From: a bacterium
GTDB lineage: Bacteria; Patescibacteriota; Dojkabacteria; SC72
NCBI GenBank assembly: GCA_021107795.1
Contig: JAIOSB010000029.1
Location: forward strand, 1-43,039
Length of the DNA: 43,039 bases
Direction of reading: 5' to 3'
Each line of letters starts with the position of its first letter. Position 1 is the first letter of the stretch. The notes below the pieces were generated by a model that was given only the letters and a program-made list of their open reading frames with translations, was not told where the DNA came from and made no database searches. Of this stretch, positions 8,932-17,479 are shown one piece after another. A program made the position numbers and the translations under genes.

Positions 8932-11900
8932 CTACTCTTCACACCACCTTTCAATCCCAAGTACGCACAAATCTTCTTTCATCAGTACATTATCTGACTT
9001 TAATGCTTCATTCTCAGATTTCAATAAATCAACCTCTGTATCATTATCATCAAGCCTAGTTTCTACACCATCAACCCTATCAACCAAATCATTGAGTAAA
9101 CTAACGAACTCTTCGTTATCACCCAAATCTCCTAGGCTATCTATCTTTATGTGCAACTCTTTGATTGCTTCAATAAGGATTGGAGCTATTCTTGAATACG
9201 ACACTCCCCAATATTCTCCGTCTGTATCTACAATCTCCGGGAAGTATCCTTCTACCTCCTGAGCAATTACCCCTATTTCTGTGTTATCTGTACCTATAAA
9301 GTTATACCTCACTCCTCTCATATTCAGAACGCTTTCTAAAGCATTATCTATAGTAATTACATTCTCTTTAAGACGAATATCTGAATTTGCCGTCCAAGAT
9401 GTTGCATCTTGGGCTATATAAACTCCATTGTCATTATCATTATCTGTGATATATAACCTGTCAGAATTATCACCATCATTGTAAATATTCCACTGTACAG
9501 TACCATTTTCAGAAAGATTAATTTCTGCGTCGTTATCTGCCGCTGAATCAATTGTTAAGATAGGAGCAGAGGCTTCAAGTTCTAGAATACTTGCTGGACT
9601 TACAGTGCCAACACCAACCATGCCATCATCACCTTGTGGAAAAATCAAAAATCTATTATTACTTGGGGCAAAGGCTTGAGCAGAAGCTGAATATCCCCAA
9701 ACAAAAGTTCCATCCCCTGAAGTTGGCTGCATATTGCTTCCACCAGTAAAGGCGTAATTACCGGCAACGTCCGAAGAATAACCAATTGCCATTGAATATC
9801 TTCCTGAAGCCCTAGAACCACTACCAAATGTGGACGAGTATCTTCCAAGGGTTGATGTATTATAACCAGTCGCAAAAGTATAATCTTCAGAAGCAGTTGT
9901 TCTACCTCCTATTGCAGTTGAGTAATCTCCCGAAGCAGCTGTGTCGTAACCCATTGCAACTGAATAATTACCAATATTGGTTTCATTCCAGTGAGTACCA
10001 GTTACCCGTCCTACTCTAAATGCCGATTTCTGTGGGTACCACACCATTCTTGTCCCTGCTCCCAGATCTGGTTCTGTCCAACCTGAGCCAAAAGTTCCTG
10101 TTGCTAGAATAGCTCCATCACCACTAATTTCTAATGCTGTTCTTGGAGTATTTGTATTAATACCTACATTATCTGTACCTGCATCTACAAAGAACAAATT
10201 TGCTTCTGTATCACCTTCAACTCTAAAATCAACATCCGAGCTGTATTCATTAATTACAACTGAATCACTAACCCCTTCTATAAGGCTCAACATCCTCACT
10301 CCACCTGCCCTTATTTCAAGACTATCCTCATCTTCAAAATCAATATATGTATCTAGATCAGCCCGACGAACAATCTGAGATCCAACATATAAAGATTTAC
10401 CAATTTCTATATATTGATCAACATATAGAGATCCACTTCCAGAAATATGAGTTGGTATTGCATCACCAACTATAACCTCTCCTCTACTTTTTATAGACAT
10501 TCTAATATCATCTTTTGCTACTTCAGTTGAATCAGCGTTATTATCTGTAGCAAATATCAAATCCCCTCTACCATAAGTGTCTGTTCTATTAAAGAATATA
10601 CCTCCTTTTGCAGGGCTTACACTCAAATCCCCTGACACAGCAAATAATAAACCTACTTCATCATCATTATTCCCATCTGAATCATGGATTAAAATTCTCC
10701 CTTCGTCATGATCTCCCGAGACTTGGAATTTGTGAATGGGAGCTGTTGCTCCAATCCCAACTCTACCATTAGTAGCATTTACAAAAAACGCATGTTCATC
10801 AGTATCACTTTCTACTCTAAAACTTGTAAAATCGTTACCGTCTTGGTTTATTACAACCTCGCTGTGATAACCAAGATATAAACTCTTTCTTCCATATAAA
10901 TCAATGAAACTCAAGCTTGCTCCGTCAGCAATCATTCGCCATTGGTCTGCACTATCATCTCCTTGGTCTGCCCAAATTGTTAAAGTGGCAGTTTCTCCTT
11001 GTGCACCAACAATATGAACATTTTCATCCGGAGTTACAGTCCCTATCCCCAATCTCTTATTAGTATCATCCCAGAAGAAGTTTGTATTGTCTTCTGTTAC
11101 TTCACTACCTGATGTAAATAGAACTGATCCCGCAGTGTATGCTGCTGGTGTATCTGTAAGAGCTAGGAATGTTGTAGCTCCACTATCAGCAACCCAACTC
11201 AAAGCTCCACTACCATCAGTTTCTAAAACCTGACCATTTGTACCATCAGCATTTGGTAAAGTCCAAACCACATTACTTGCAACAGTAGCAGGTGCTATAA
11301 ATCCTACATAATTTAATCCACCTGTATTACCCTCATTAAGACGAATACTTCCACCAATAGAGCCACTATTTGCACTCACTCTCATTACTCCTCCAGCTAA
11401 AGCCACAATCTCACTTGGTAAAACAGAAAGATAAGAACTAGAGAGATCATCAGTAGACACAAAATGAATGGCGTTACTTCCACCCAAATCAGCTGCTATC
11501 AATAGATCATTATTTGCCTGATTAGTTCCATCATCTAGAAACATTCTCCCCAAGCTTGTACTATCAAAAGCAATTCCATAAGTTTTATCAATATTCACGT
11601 TTCCTCCGGCAATATGCAAACGATCCTCCACACTGGTAGTACCAATAGCTATATCTCCACCATTAAAATAAGTATCACCATTTCCATTAATTTTAACTGT
11701 ATTTACATTATTATCCTTAATATTCAATGAATTCTCAGAGTTCCCATTAACTTGAATAGATACAGCAACATCCCCCCCAACAGATTCATAAACCTGAAGA
11801 GGATTTTCCCAAGCATCTATTGGATTAATAAGAACTTGTCCTGCATTTACATAAATATTTCCAGCAACTTCTAAACTTTCTCCTGGAGTACTCGTCCCTA

Positions 11901-13584
11901 TCCCCAACCTGTTAGTAGCATCATCCCAAAAAAGATTAGCATTGTCTTCTGTCACTGCACTACCTGAAGTGAAGAGAAGAGAACCAGCTGTGTATGCTGG
12001 TGGTGTGTCTGTAAGAGCTAGGAAGGTTGAAGCTCCTGAACCTGTAGCTAATTGCTCCCAACCTGTGTTAGTTCCAGTTCCTGTATTCTTAATATACATA
12101 TCTCCACTTGTTCCATCTACTGCTAAATCACCGACTGATCCTGTGATTGCAGATTCTGGTGTTGCATCTGTTCTAAATACTTGAAAATCTCCTGCTGTGT
12201 TTTCTAATGTTAATATTGCTGTTGTATTAGTTCCATTACTATCTATATGAAGTGCGGTTAAGGGAGCTATAGTTCCAATACCTACTTCTCCACCCATAAC
12301 ACAAAGCGAGTTGGCCTGGTTACAGTTTGTCCCTGTCATATTATCCAATCCAATAGCAATAGTATAAGTTGAACTTGCTTCAATCCCACTCCCCATTGCA
12401 GTTGCCCAATCTCCCGAAGCAATTGTACCCTGACCTAACGCAGTTGCGAAATGCCCCGAAGCAGTTGTGCCATAACCCATTGCAGTTGCCCCATCATGTG
12501 AGGCGGTAGTGTTATGCCCTATCGCAATTGAACCATCCATTGTGGAAGTTGCTCCACTACCCATTGCGATGGAACCATTACCTGAAGATGTCGTATTAGA
12601 ACCCATTGCAATTGAACCAGTGTCTGTAGCTTGGGTACCACTTCCCATTGCAACTGCCGCTGTACCTGAAGCAGTCGTTTCTTCACCTACTGCGAAGGCA
12701 TAATTTCCTGAAGCGATTGTACTATAACCCATTGCCACCGAATAATCACCAATCTCCCCATGATCCCACTGAGTACCATCTACATATCCTGCCCTAAACG
12801 CCGCCCTTCTTGGATACCACATCATTCTTGCCCCTTCGCCTAAATCTGGCTCTGTCCAACCTTCATCATAAATCCCAGTTGCCAAAAATGCTCCATCAAG
12901 CTCTAACGATGTTCTTGGTGTTGATGTCCCTATCCCTACATTACCTCCATCAAGTATTACAAAAGATGTTACCCCATTATCTTGTACTTCAAAAAGATTC
13001 CCTGTTCCTAATTGATTTATTATCAACGCTGGAGTTACATCATTAGAAGTCATCTGGACATTACCTGCAGAATTAAAAACTACATTACCTGAGTTCTCTG
13101 TCTCTACCTGTATATCCTCACTATCTGCATACAAACCTCCTGCTCTATGCGCGTACGGATTACTCGAGAGAGGAATCCTAGGTGTAGCTTCCCCATCTAC
13201 TCCTACCTTCACCCCTATATAATACTCATCTGTAAAGTCCATATATGCAGGAAACGAAACACAAGTACCTAATCTCTGTCCAAAGATTCCACTATCATCC
13301 GGATCTATCTGTATACAATTTCCTGCCCCTTGATCATATATCTCTGTCCAAAGTAGTGGTCCAGTAGATGATGGAATATCACTAGGTGCTCCATTACTAA
13401 GATGGTTGTAAATTGAGAACTGTATAGTAGTTAGACCTGTAATTGGTGTCCCTACATTGTCTTTAAGTTTACCTTGGTAGTTGAGATTCTCTGGGATTGA
13501 TGCACTGATTGAAGATATAGACAAAAAAAGGAAGATGACTGTTAGTAAAACTATTCTTTTTTTATATTTAGGCAATTTGTACAT
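8932..13584 (-). CDS. Giant secreted fibre/adhesin-like protein with YadA-head-like repeats and C-terminal Peptidase_S74 intramolecular chaperone
   Basis: 1550-aa ORF with signal peptide. C-terminal SDIRLKENVITIDNALESVLNMRGVRYNFIGTDNTEIGVIAQEVEGYFPEIVDTDGEYWGVSYSRIAPILIEAIKEL is a classic S74 pattern, followed by a coiled coil. Two blocks of about 14-residue YadA-head-type repeats. Confidence 0.93.
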   Translation of the reverse strand: MYKLPKYKKRIVLLTVIFLFLSISSISASIPENLNYQGKLKDNVGTPITGLTTIQFSIYNHLSNGAPSDIPSSTGPLLWTEIYDQGAGNCIQIDPDDSGIFGQRLGTCVSFPAYMDFTDEYYIGVKVGVDGEATPRIPLSSNPYAHRAGGLYADSEDIQVETENSGNVVFNSAGNVQMTSNDVTPALIINQLGTGNLFEVQDNGVTSFVILDGGNVGIGTSTPRTSLELDGAFLATGIYDEGWTEPDLGEGARMMWYPRRAAFRAGYVDGTQWDHGEIGDYSVAMGYSTIASGNYAFAVGEETTASGTAAVAMGSGTQATDTGSIAMGSNTTSSGNGSIAMGSGATSTMDGSIAIGHNTTASHDGATAMGYGTTASGHFATALGQGTIASGDWATAMGSGIEASSTYTIAIGLDNMTGTNCNQANSLCVMGGEVGIGTIAPLTALHIDSNGTNTTAILTLENTAGDFQVFRTDATPESAITGSVGDLAVDGTSGDMYIKNTGTGTNTGWEQLATGSGASTFLALTDTPPAYTAGSLLFTSGSAVTEDNANLFWDDATNRLGIGTSTPGESLEVAGNIYVNAGQVLINPIDAWENPLQVYESVGGDVAVSIQVNGNSENSLNIKDNNVNTVKINGNGDTYFNGGDIAIGTTSVEDRLHIAGGNVNIDKTYGIAFDSTSLGRMFLDDGTNQANNDLLIAADLGGSNAIHFVSTDDLSSSYLSVLPSEIVALAGGVMRVSANSGSIGGSIRLNEGNTGGLNYVGFIAPATVASNVVWTLPNADGTNGQVLETDGSGALSWVADSGATTFLALTDTPAAYTAGSVLFTSGSEVTEDNTNFFWDDTNKRLGIGTVTPDENVHIVGAQGETATLTIWADQGDDSADQWRMIADGASLSFIDLYGRKSLYLGYHSEVVINQDGNDFTSFRVESDTDEHAFFVNATNGRVGIGATAPIHKFQVSGDHDEGRILIHDSDGNNDDEVGLLFAVSGDLSVSPAKGGIFFNRTDTYGRGDLIFATDNNADSTEVAKDDIRMSIKSRGEVIVGDAIPTHISGSGSLYVDQYIEIGKSLYVGSQIVRRADLDTYIDFEDEDSLEIRAGGVRMLSLIEGVSDSVVINEYSSDVDFRVEGDTEANLFFVDAGTDNVGINTNTPRTALEISGDGAILATGTFGSGWTEPDLGAGTRMVWYPQKSAFRVGRVTGTHWNETNIGNYSVAMGYDTAASGDYSTAIGGRTTASEDYTFATGYNTSTLGRYSSTFGSGSRASGRYSMAIGYSSDVAGNYAFTGGSNMQPTSGDGTFVWGYSASAQAFAPSNNRFLIFPQGDDGMVGVGTVSPASILELEASAPILTIDSAADNDAEINLSENGTVQWNIYNDGDNSDRLYITDNDNDNGVYIAQDATSWTANSDIRLKENVITIDNALESVLNMRGVRYNFIGTDNTEIGVIAQEVEGYFPEIVDTDGEYWGVSYSRIAPILIEAIKELHIKIDSLGDLGDNEEFVSLLNDLVDRVDGVETRLDDNDTEVDLLKSENEALKSDNVLMKEDLCVLGIERWCEE
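9740..9972 (-). repeat. Second YadA-head-like repeat block inside CDS 8932..13584
   Basis: SVAMGYDTAASGDYSTAIGGRTTASEDYTFATGYNTSTLGRYSSTFGSGSRASGRYSMAIGYSSDVAGNYAFTGG. Confidence 0.85.
12355..12750 (-). repeat. YadA-head-like tandem repeats (about 42-nt / 14-aa units) inside CDS 8932..13584
   Basis: Protein shows VAMGYSTIASGNYAFAVGEETTASGTAAVAMGSGTQATDTGSIAMGSNTTSSGNGSIAMGSGATSTMDGSIAIGHNTTASHDGATAMGYGTTASGHFATALGQGTIASGDWATAMGSG. Confidence 0.88.
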
Positions 13585-13591
13585 CTATATT

Positions 13592-14305
13592 TCAAAAACT
13601 CTGATCAAGAAAATTAAAATCTTGCTGTTTTGTAAACACAAATTCAAAAGTCTCTTCTTCAATACTCTCCCCTTCTTGCCAATAGTAGATGATTGTTGTT
13701 TGATATGTTTCTCCATCCCTATCTACCTCTCTATTAATTTCCACACTTATCGGACCACTCAATCCCTCATCAGAATGACTATCTCTCCAACTATTCTTTA
13801 GTGCTAAATATTCTTCTTCAGACCACTCCTCTTTTTGTTCTTCTGCTAGAAACTGATAAAGTATTCTATACTTACGAAATCTTTCTGCTTCTTCGACCTG
13901 TCGTAAGAAAACCAATACACTACTCTCAATACCAATCTCGATATTCTCCCTCTTCTTAACAGGAATCTTTACCTCTTCAAAGAAATCTTTTCCAACTAGT
14001 ACCAAAGTGTCATCATTCCATACTTCAAGACTAAACTCTCCTTGAGCATCTGTTAATATATCTAAATCTCCTTCAATCAAACTATTCACTTCTACTCCCT
14101 CAAGGGGTTCTTCTGTATCCAAATCAAATACTCTACCTTCTACTTCTATTCTCTCCGCAGGGATTTCTCTGTTGAGAAACTTCACAAAAGAAAATATCAA
14201 TAGCCCTACTACCCCAAGGAGAAGGATTATACGAAGAAGTTTTATACTCCAAATGTTTAAGAATATTCCCTTCAACCTAGTTTTCTTCTCTCTAATCTTC
14301 TTCAT
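13592..14305 (-). CDS. Membrane-anchored protein with carboxypeptidase-regulatory-like (CarbopepD_reg) domain
   Basis: 237 aa. N-terminal TM (LLRIILLLGVVGLLIFSFVKFL), then VEGRVFDLDTEEPLEGVEVNSLIEGDLDILTDAQGEFSLEVW (Ig-like CarbopepD_reg pattern). Start overlaps the upstream stop (ATGA). Confidence 0.8.
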   Translation of the reverse strand: MKKIREKKTRLKGIFLNIWSIKLLRIILLLGVVGLLIFSFVKFLNREIPAERIEVEGRVFDLDTEEPLEGVEVNSLIEGDLDILTDAQGEFSLEVWNDDTLVLVGKDFFEEVKIPVKKRENIEIGIESSVLVFLRQVEEAERFRKYRILYQFLAEEQKEEWSEEEYLALKNSWRDSHSDEGLSGPISVEINREVDRDGETYQTTIIYYWQEGESIEEETFEFVFTKQQDFNFLDQSF

Positions 14306-16524
14306 TTCCTTTTCTTGTTTTTAAGTTTACTCCATTTTCTATATTGCCAAAGGTTGATGATAATGAGGATAACGACAATTATCCAGAACCACCAAAGTAT
14401 TAATTGCTTACGAATAATCTCAAACTCTCCTACCCATTTCTCATCCACAACTTCCTTACCACCTTTCATAGAAACTGCATATACATCATGTATTCCTTCT
14501 GGAAGAATATTGGCTGCTCGAATTTGCCATTTACCCTCTTCATCTGATGTTGTCATCAAAATGAGGGGGTCGGATTTGACCATTATAGCTACTAGCATAT
14601 TTGGGTCTGCTTCCCCAGAGAAGATAATTTCATCTCCTTCTATCCTTATCCTCACTGAAATATCCCCTACTCCTACTGATTGCCCATTAATCTCAGAGAG
14701 TGTTACAGACTCCAAACCAGAAGATGATGGCAACACTATGCTTGCACTTGTACAAATCAGTTCCCCTATTCTCTGAATCTCCTCTTGTGGTAGTTCACTA
14801 ATTTCTGGACACTCTTCACACTCCTCACACTCTTCACAAGTCGGACAAGTCTCACAAGTTGGACACTCTTCTGATTCAGTAGTTCCAATAGCTAGACCGT
14901 AGGAGACTTGGTCCATAGCGTTGTTCGCTATATCCCTCACATTTATTATCACCTCTAGAGCATAATAAAGATCAAAATCATCATCCGGATTGATTGTAAT
15001 GAAGTAGTCAGAAGAATCTCCAGAGTATGTAAATGGAGGTACACCAGATCGTGTGTATGTTATACCATTGACTATGATAGATAGGCTATCTATATCAACC
15101 CCTGTTCCCTCATCTGTACAATGGAAAGTAATATCATCGGAGACTGCCATAGAGACCGCGTTTCTCTCTGGAGTATACAAACTACATTCAGGAGCAACTG
15201 TATCTGCGGTTGTAAAAGAGTAAGAAGTATTTAGTGTATTGATAGTAGGTAGTCCATAGTCATCAACAGTGATACTCACATTGACAAGCGTATTCTCTGG
15301 GAAGTCTGTATCTGGATTAATACTAATACCGTAGTCGAAAACATTACCGTAGTCATTGTTACCCAATACTGTGACTATCATTTCTGGATCTGCATTGGTG
15401 TAAACCTCAGTTCCCCAACCAGCAGCCGAAATGGTTACACTTAGGGTAGAAATATCAACACCGGTACCGGGATAACCGCCTGGTACTGCTATATCTCTCA
15501 CATTGAAGTTGACATTGGTCATTGTAGAAACACCATTCTGTCCGTTGTTAGGATTACGATTGTAAACAGCAGGAGCATCATTATCATCCTCTACAGTAAA
15601 TGTGTACGTATGGTTGGATAGAGTATGAACAGTAGGTACTCCCAAGTCAGAGATGGTAATATCAACTGTCATCACTTCTGTGTAGTAGAAGTTGTTTGCA
15701 GGGTTGATAACTACATCACAGTAATCCACTCTGTTAGCATTTGTAGTATGACAATTGTATGATACCCCCCCACTTACTTCAGTGTAATTCACTGTCCCCC
15801 AGTTAGCACCAGAGACAGTCACATCTAATGTGGAAATATCAACACCAGCATCACCGTCATTAAGTCTAAACTCAATATTATCATTCGCTGGAACATTGGT
15901 AGCACCATCATCAGGATCACGATCACTTACAGTAGGAGTATCACTGTCAGCTAGCAATGAGACTGTATAGTTATCAGCCTGCTCAAGGATATCATTCCCT
16001 GTACCATATTCAGCCAAATTACAATCAGTCGTTATACCTGGAGTAAAATCATAGTCCCAATCATAGTTACCGCTATCAGAGAGAACAGTATAGTAGAAAT
16101 ATGCGAAAGTACCAGTACCGTTGTAAGAGTTCCCAGGATTGTTGTAAGAACCCAATTTAATCTGGGTAGTAGAAACAATATTGTTGGTATAGTTATTGTA
16201 CTGAGAACCAGTATAGATAGAGGTGGCTGCAGTAGAACAGTTACTCTGGACAATCTCAACTAAGGTATTGTCATAGTCAATGATCAAATCAGCACCACCA
16301 GTATTATGACCATCTGTATCTAGTACAACATTAGCTCGAACACATCTACCTCTATAGAACTCATTATTCAATACACCTTGACCTTGAGGAATATCAAAAG
16401 TAAAAGATGTTGCAGCTTGTACTACCGAAGGAATTGCAAAAGCTATTCCAACGAGTAGAAAGATTTTAATTACCTTTTTGAACTGAATATTTTTCATAAT
16501 TCCTTCTCTTATTTTAATCTCCAT
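14302..16524 (-). CDS. Secreted, C-terminally membrane-anchored protein with cohesin-like N-terminal domain, Ig-like repeats and (CxxC)n stretch
   Basis: 740 aa with signal peptide. VRANVVLDTDGHNTGGADLIIDYDNTLVEIV...GTGTFAYFYYTVLS is cohesin-like. Repeats VSDRDPDDGATNVPANDNIEFRLNDGDAGVDISTLDVTVSG and YNRNPNNGQNGVSTMTNVNFNVRD. C-terminal TM LILWWFWIIVVILIIINLWQYRKW plus a basic tail. Confidence 0.8.
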   Translation of the reverse strand: MEIKIREGIMKNIQFKKVIKIFLLVGIAFAIPSVVQAATSFTFDIPQGQGVLNNEFYRGRCVRANVVLDTDGHNTGGADLIIDYDNTLVEIVQSNCSTAATSIYTGSQYNNYTNNIVSTTQIKLGSYNNPGNSYNGTGTFAYFYYTVLSDSGNYDWDYDFTPGITTDCNLAEYGTGNDILEQADNYTVSLLADSDTPTVSDRDPDDGATNVPANDNIEFRLNDGDAGVDISTLDVTVSGANWGTVNYTEVSGGVSYNCHTTNANRVDYCDVVINPANNFYYTEVMTVDITISDLGVPTVHTLSNHTYTFTVEDDNDAPAVYNRNPNNGQNGVSTMTNVNFNVRDIAVPGGYPGTGVDISTLSVTISAAGWGTEVYTNADPEMIVTVLGNNDYGNVFDYGISINPDTDFPENTLVNVSITVDDYGLPTINTLNTSYSFTTADTVAPECSLYTPERNAVSMAVSDDITFHCTDEGTGVDIDSLSIIVNGITYTRSGVPPFTYSGDSSDYFITINPDDDFDLYYALEVIINVRDIANNAMDQVSYGLAIGTTESEECPTCETCPTCEECEECEECPEISELPQEEIQRIGELICTSASIVLPSSSGLESVTLSEINGQSVGVGDISVRIRIEGDEIIFSGEADPNMLVAIMVKSDPLILMTTSDEEGKWQIRAANILPEGIHDVYAVSMKGGKEVVDEKWVGEFEIIRKQLILWWFWIIVVILIIINLWQYRKWSKLKNKKRK
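14808..14870 (-). repeat. 9-bp tandem repeats encoding (C-x-x)7 stretch CPTCETCPTCEECEECEEC
   Basis: Directly visible ctcttcaca/ctcctcaca/ctcttcaca/agtcggaca/agtctcaca/agttggaca units on the plus strand. Confidence 0.85.
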
Positions 16525-17290
16525 TTATTCCATAATTATTAATTAATTTCGTCATATCCAAAGAATTGACCTGATGATTTTCATCAACATCGGCTCTTTC
16601 ATCAGAAACACCTCCATCATTTTCTCCCCAATGAGATACTAGATATGTAGCATCCAAAGAGTTCACTTGATTATCCCCATCAGGAGTAGTTACACCCGTA
16701 TACACATCACCACACAAGAGAGGATCAGCACCAACTAGAGTGAAATCTAAGATATTGGTTCCTTCTGCTAAGGATTGGGCTGGTAACATCTTCTTAAGGT
16801 GAGCATAGCCTTTCACTACTACATCATAGACACCCGGTGGGATACCAGTTAATTGAAGATTAGAATATTCTCCATCATTATTGGTAGCAACAGCTGGATA
16901 TGTGTTTATGGCGGTTGTCTCTCCTACATTCCTAACTTCGATAATTGCTAGAGTCGAATTATTCCCAACCGCAGGAAGACGTTTTTCAGGAATTACAGTG
17001 AAGTCAATAAAGACATCACCTTCATCACCGTATAAATATCCGTGTAAGATATTAAAGTTTGCACTATCAGACTCACCAATAGCTAAATCTCCAACTTGTT
17101 GATTCTCTATTTCATAGCCCGCAGAGGATGAGTCTTCACCACCACTATTCCCAGAGTTATCAGGGTCAATTGTGTAATTGGTAGAAGAAGTTGCTCTAAC
17201 TTCACTTTGTATGAAGACCCCTAATAAGAGGACCATTATAGGTGATAGAGCGTATATCATTATTTTTTTAGTTATAGACAGTTTTTCCAT
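16514..17290 (-). CDS. Secreted protein with C-terminal dockerin type I-like domain
   Basis: Likely start at Met25 of the listed ORF (MEKLSITKKIMIYALSPIMVLLLGVFIQSEVRA = signal peptide). C-terminus GDVYTGVTTPDGDNQVNSLDATYLVSHWGENDGGVSDERADVDENHQVNSLDMTKLINNYG has two dockerin-like Ca-binding loops. Overlaps the next gene by 11 nt. Confidence 0.82.
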   Translation of the reverse strand: MEKLSITKKIMIYALSPIMVLLLGVFIQSEVRATSSTNYTIDPDNSGNSGGEDSSSAGYEIENQQVGDLAIGESDSANFNILHGYLYGDEGDVFIDFTVIPEKRLPAVGNNSTLAIIEVRNVGETTAINTYPAVATNNDGEYSNLQLTGIPPGVYDVVVKGYAHLKKMLPAQSLAEGTNILDFTLVGADPLLCGDVYTGVTTPDGDNQVNSLDATYLVSHWGENDGGVSDERADVDENHQVNSLDMTKLINNYGINGD

Positions 17291-17325
17291 TTGTAGATTG
17301 ATTAAATCACATCTAGCCGTGTACT

Positions 17326-17338
17326 TTATACAATACCA
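17326..17338 (-). promoter_or_regulatory. Candidate promoter element TGGTATTGTATAA upstream of dockerin operon
   Basis: The same 13-nt core occurs at 8794-8806 upstream of CDS 5271..8744, about 35-60 nt from each start. TATAAA/TATAAG could be a -10. No good -35 was seen. Confidence 0.45.
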
Positions 17339-17479
17339 CCAAATAGAGATATTAAGCAACATTAATTAGGGGGTAGTGAAACCTATAATCATTATTTCCC
17401 CTCCTTCCTTTTGCTTTTTTCCGAAACATCGTATATATTTAATTAGTGATTTATTCATTTAATTTTTTTATTAATAAAT

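Noticed and set aside
8903-9262. 119-aa plus-strand ORF (and the other short plus-strand ORFs across 5.6-13 kb)
   Set aside because: Antisense to giant fibre CDSs; reverse-frame readings of repetitive coding sequence.
12355-12750. Possible CRISPR-like periodicity
   Set aside because: The period is about 42 nt of in-frame degenerate coding repeats (YadA-head type), with no conserved direct repeat/unique spacer structure and no cas genes.
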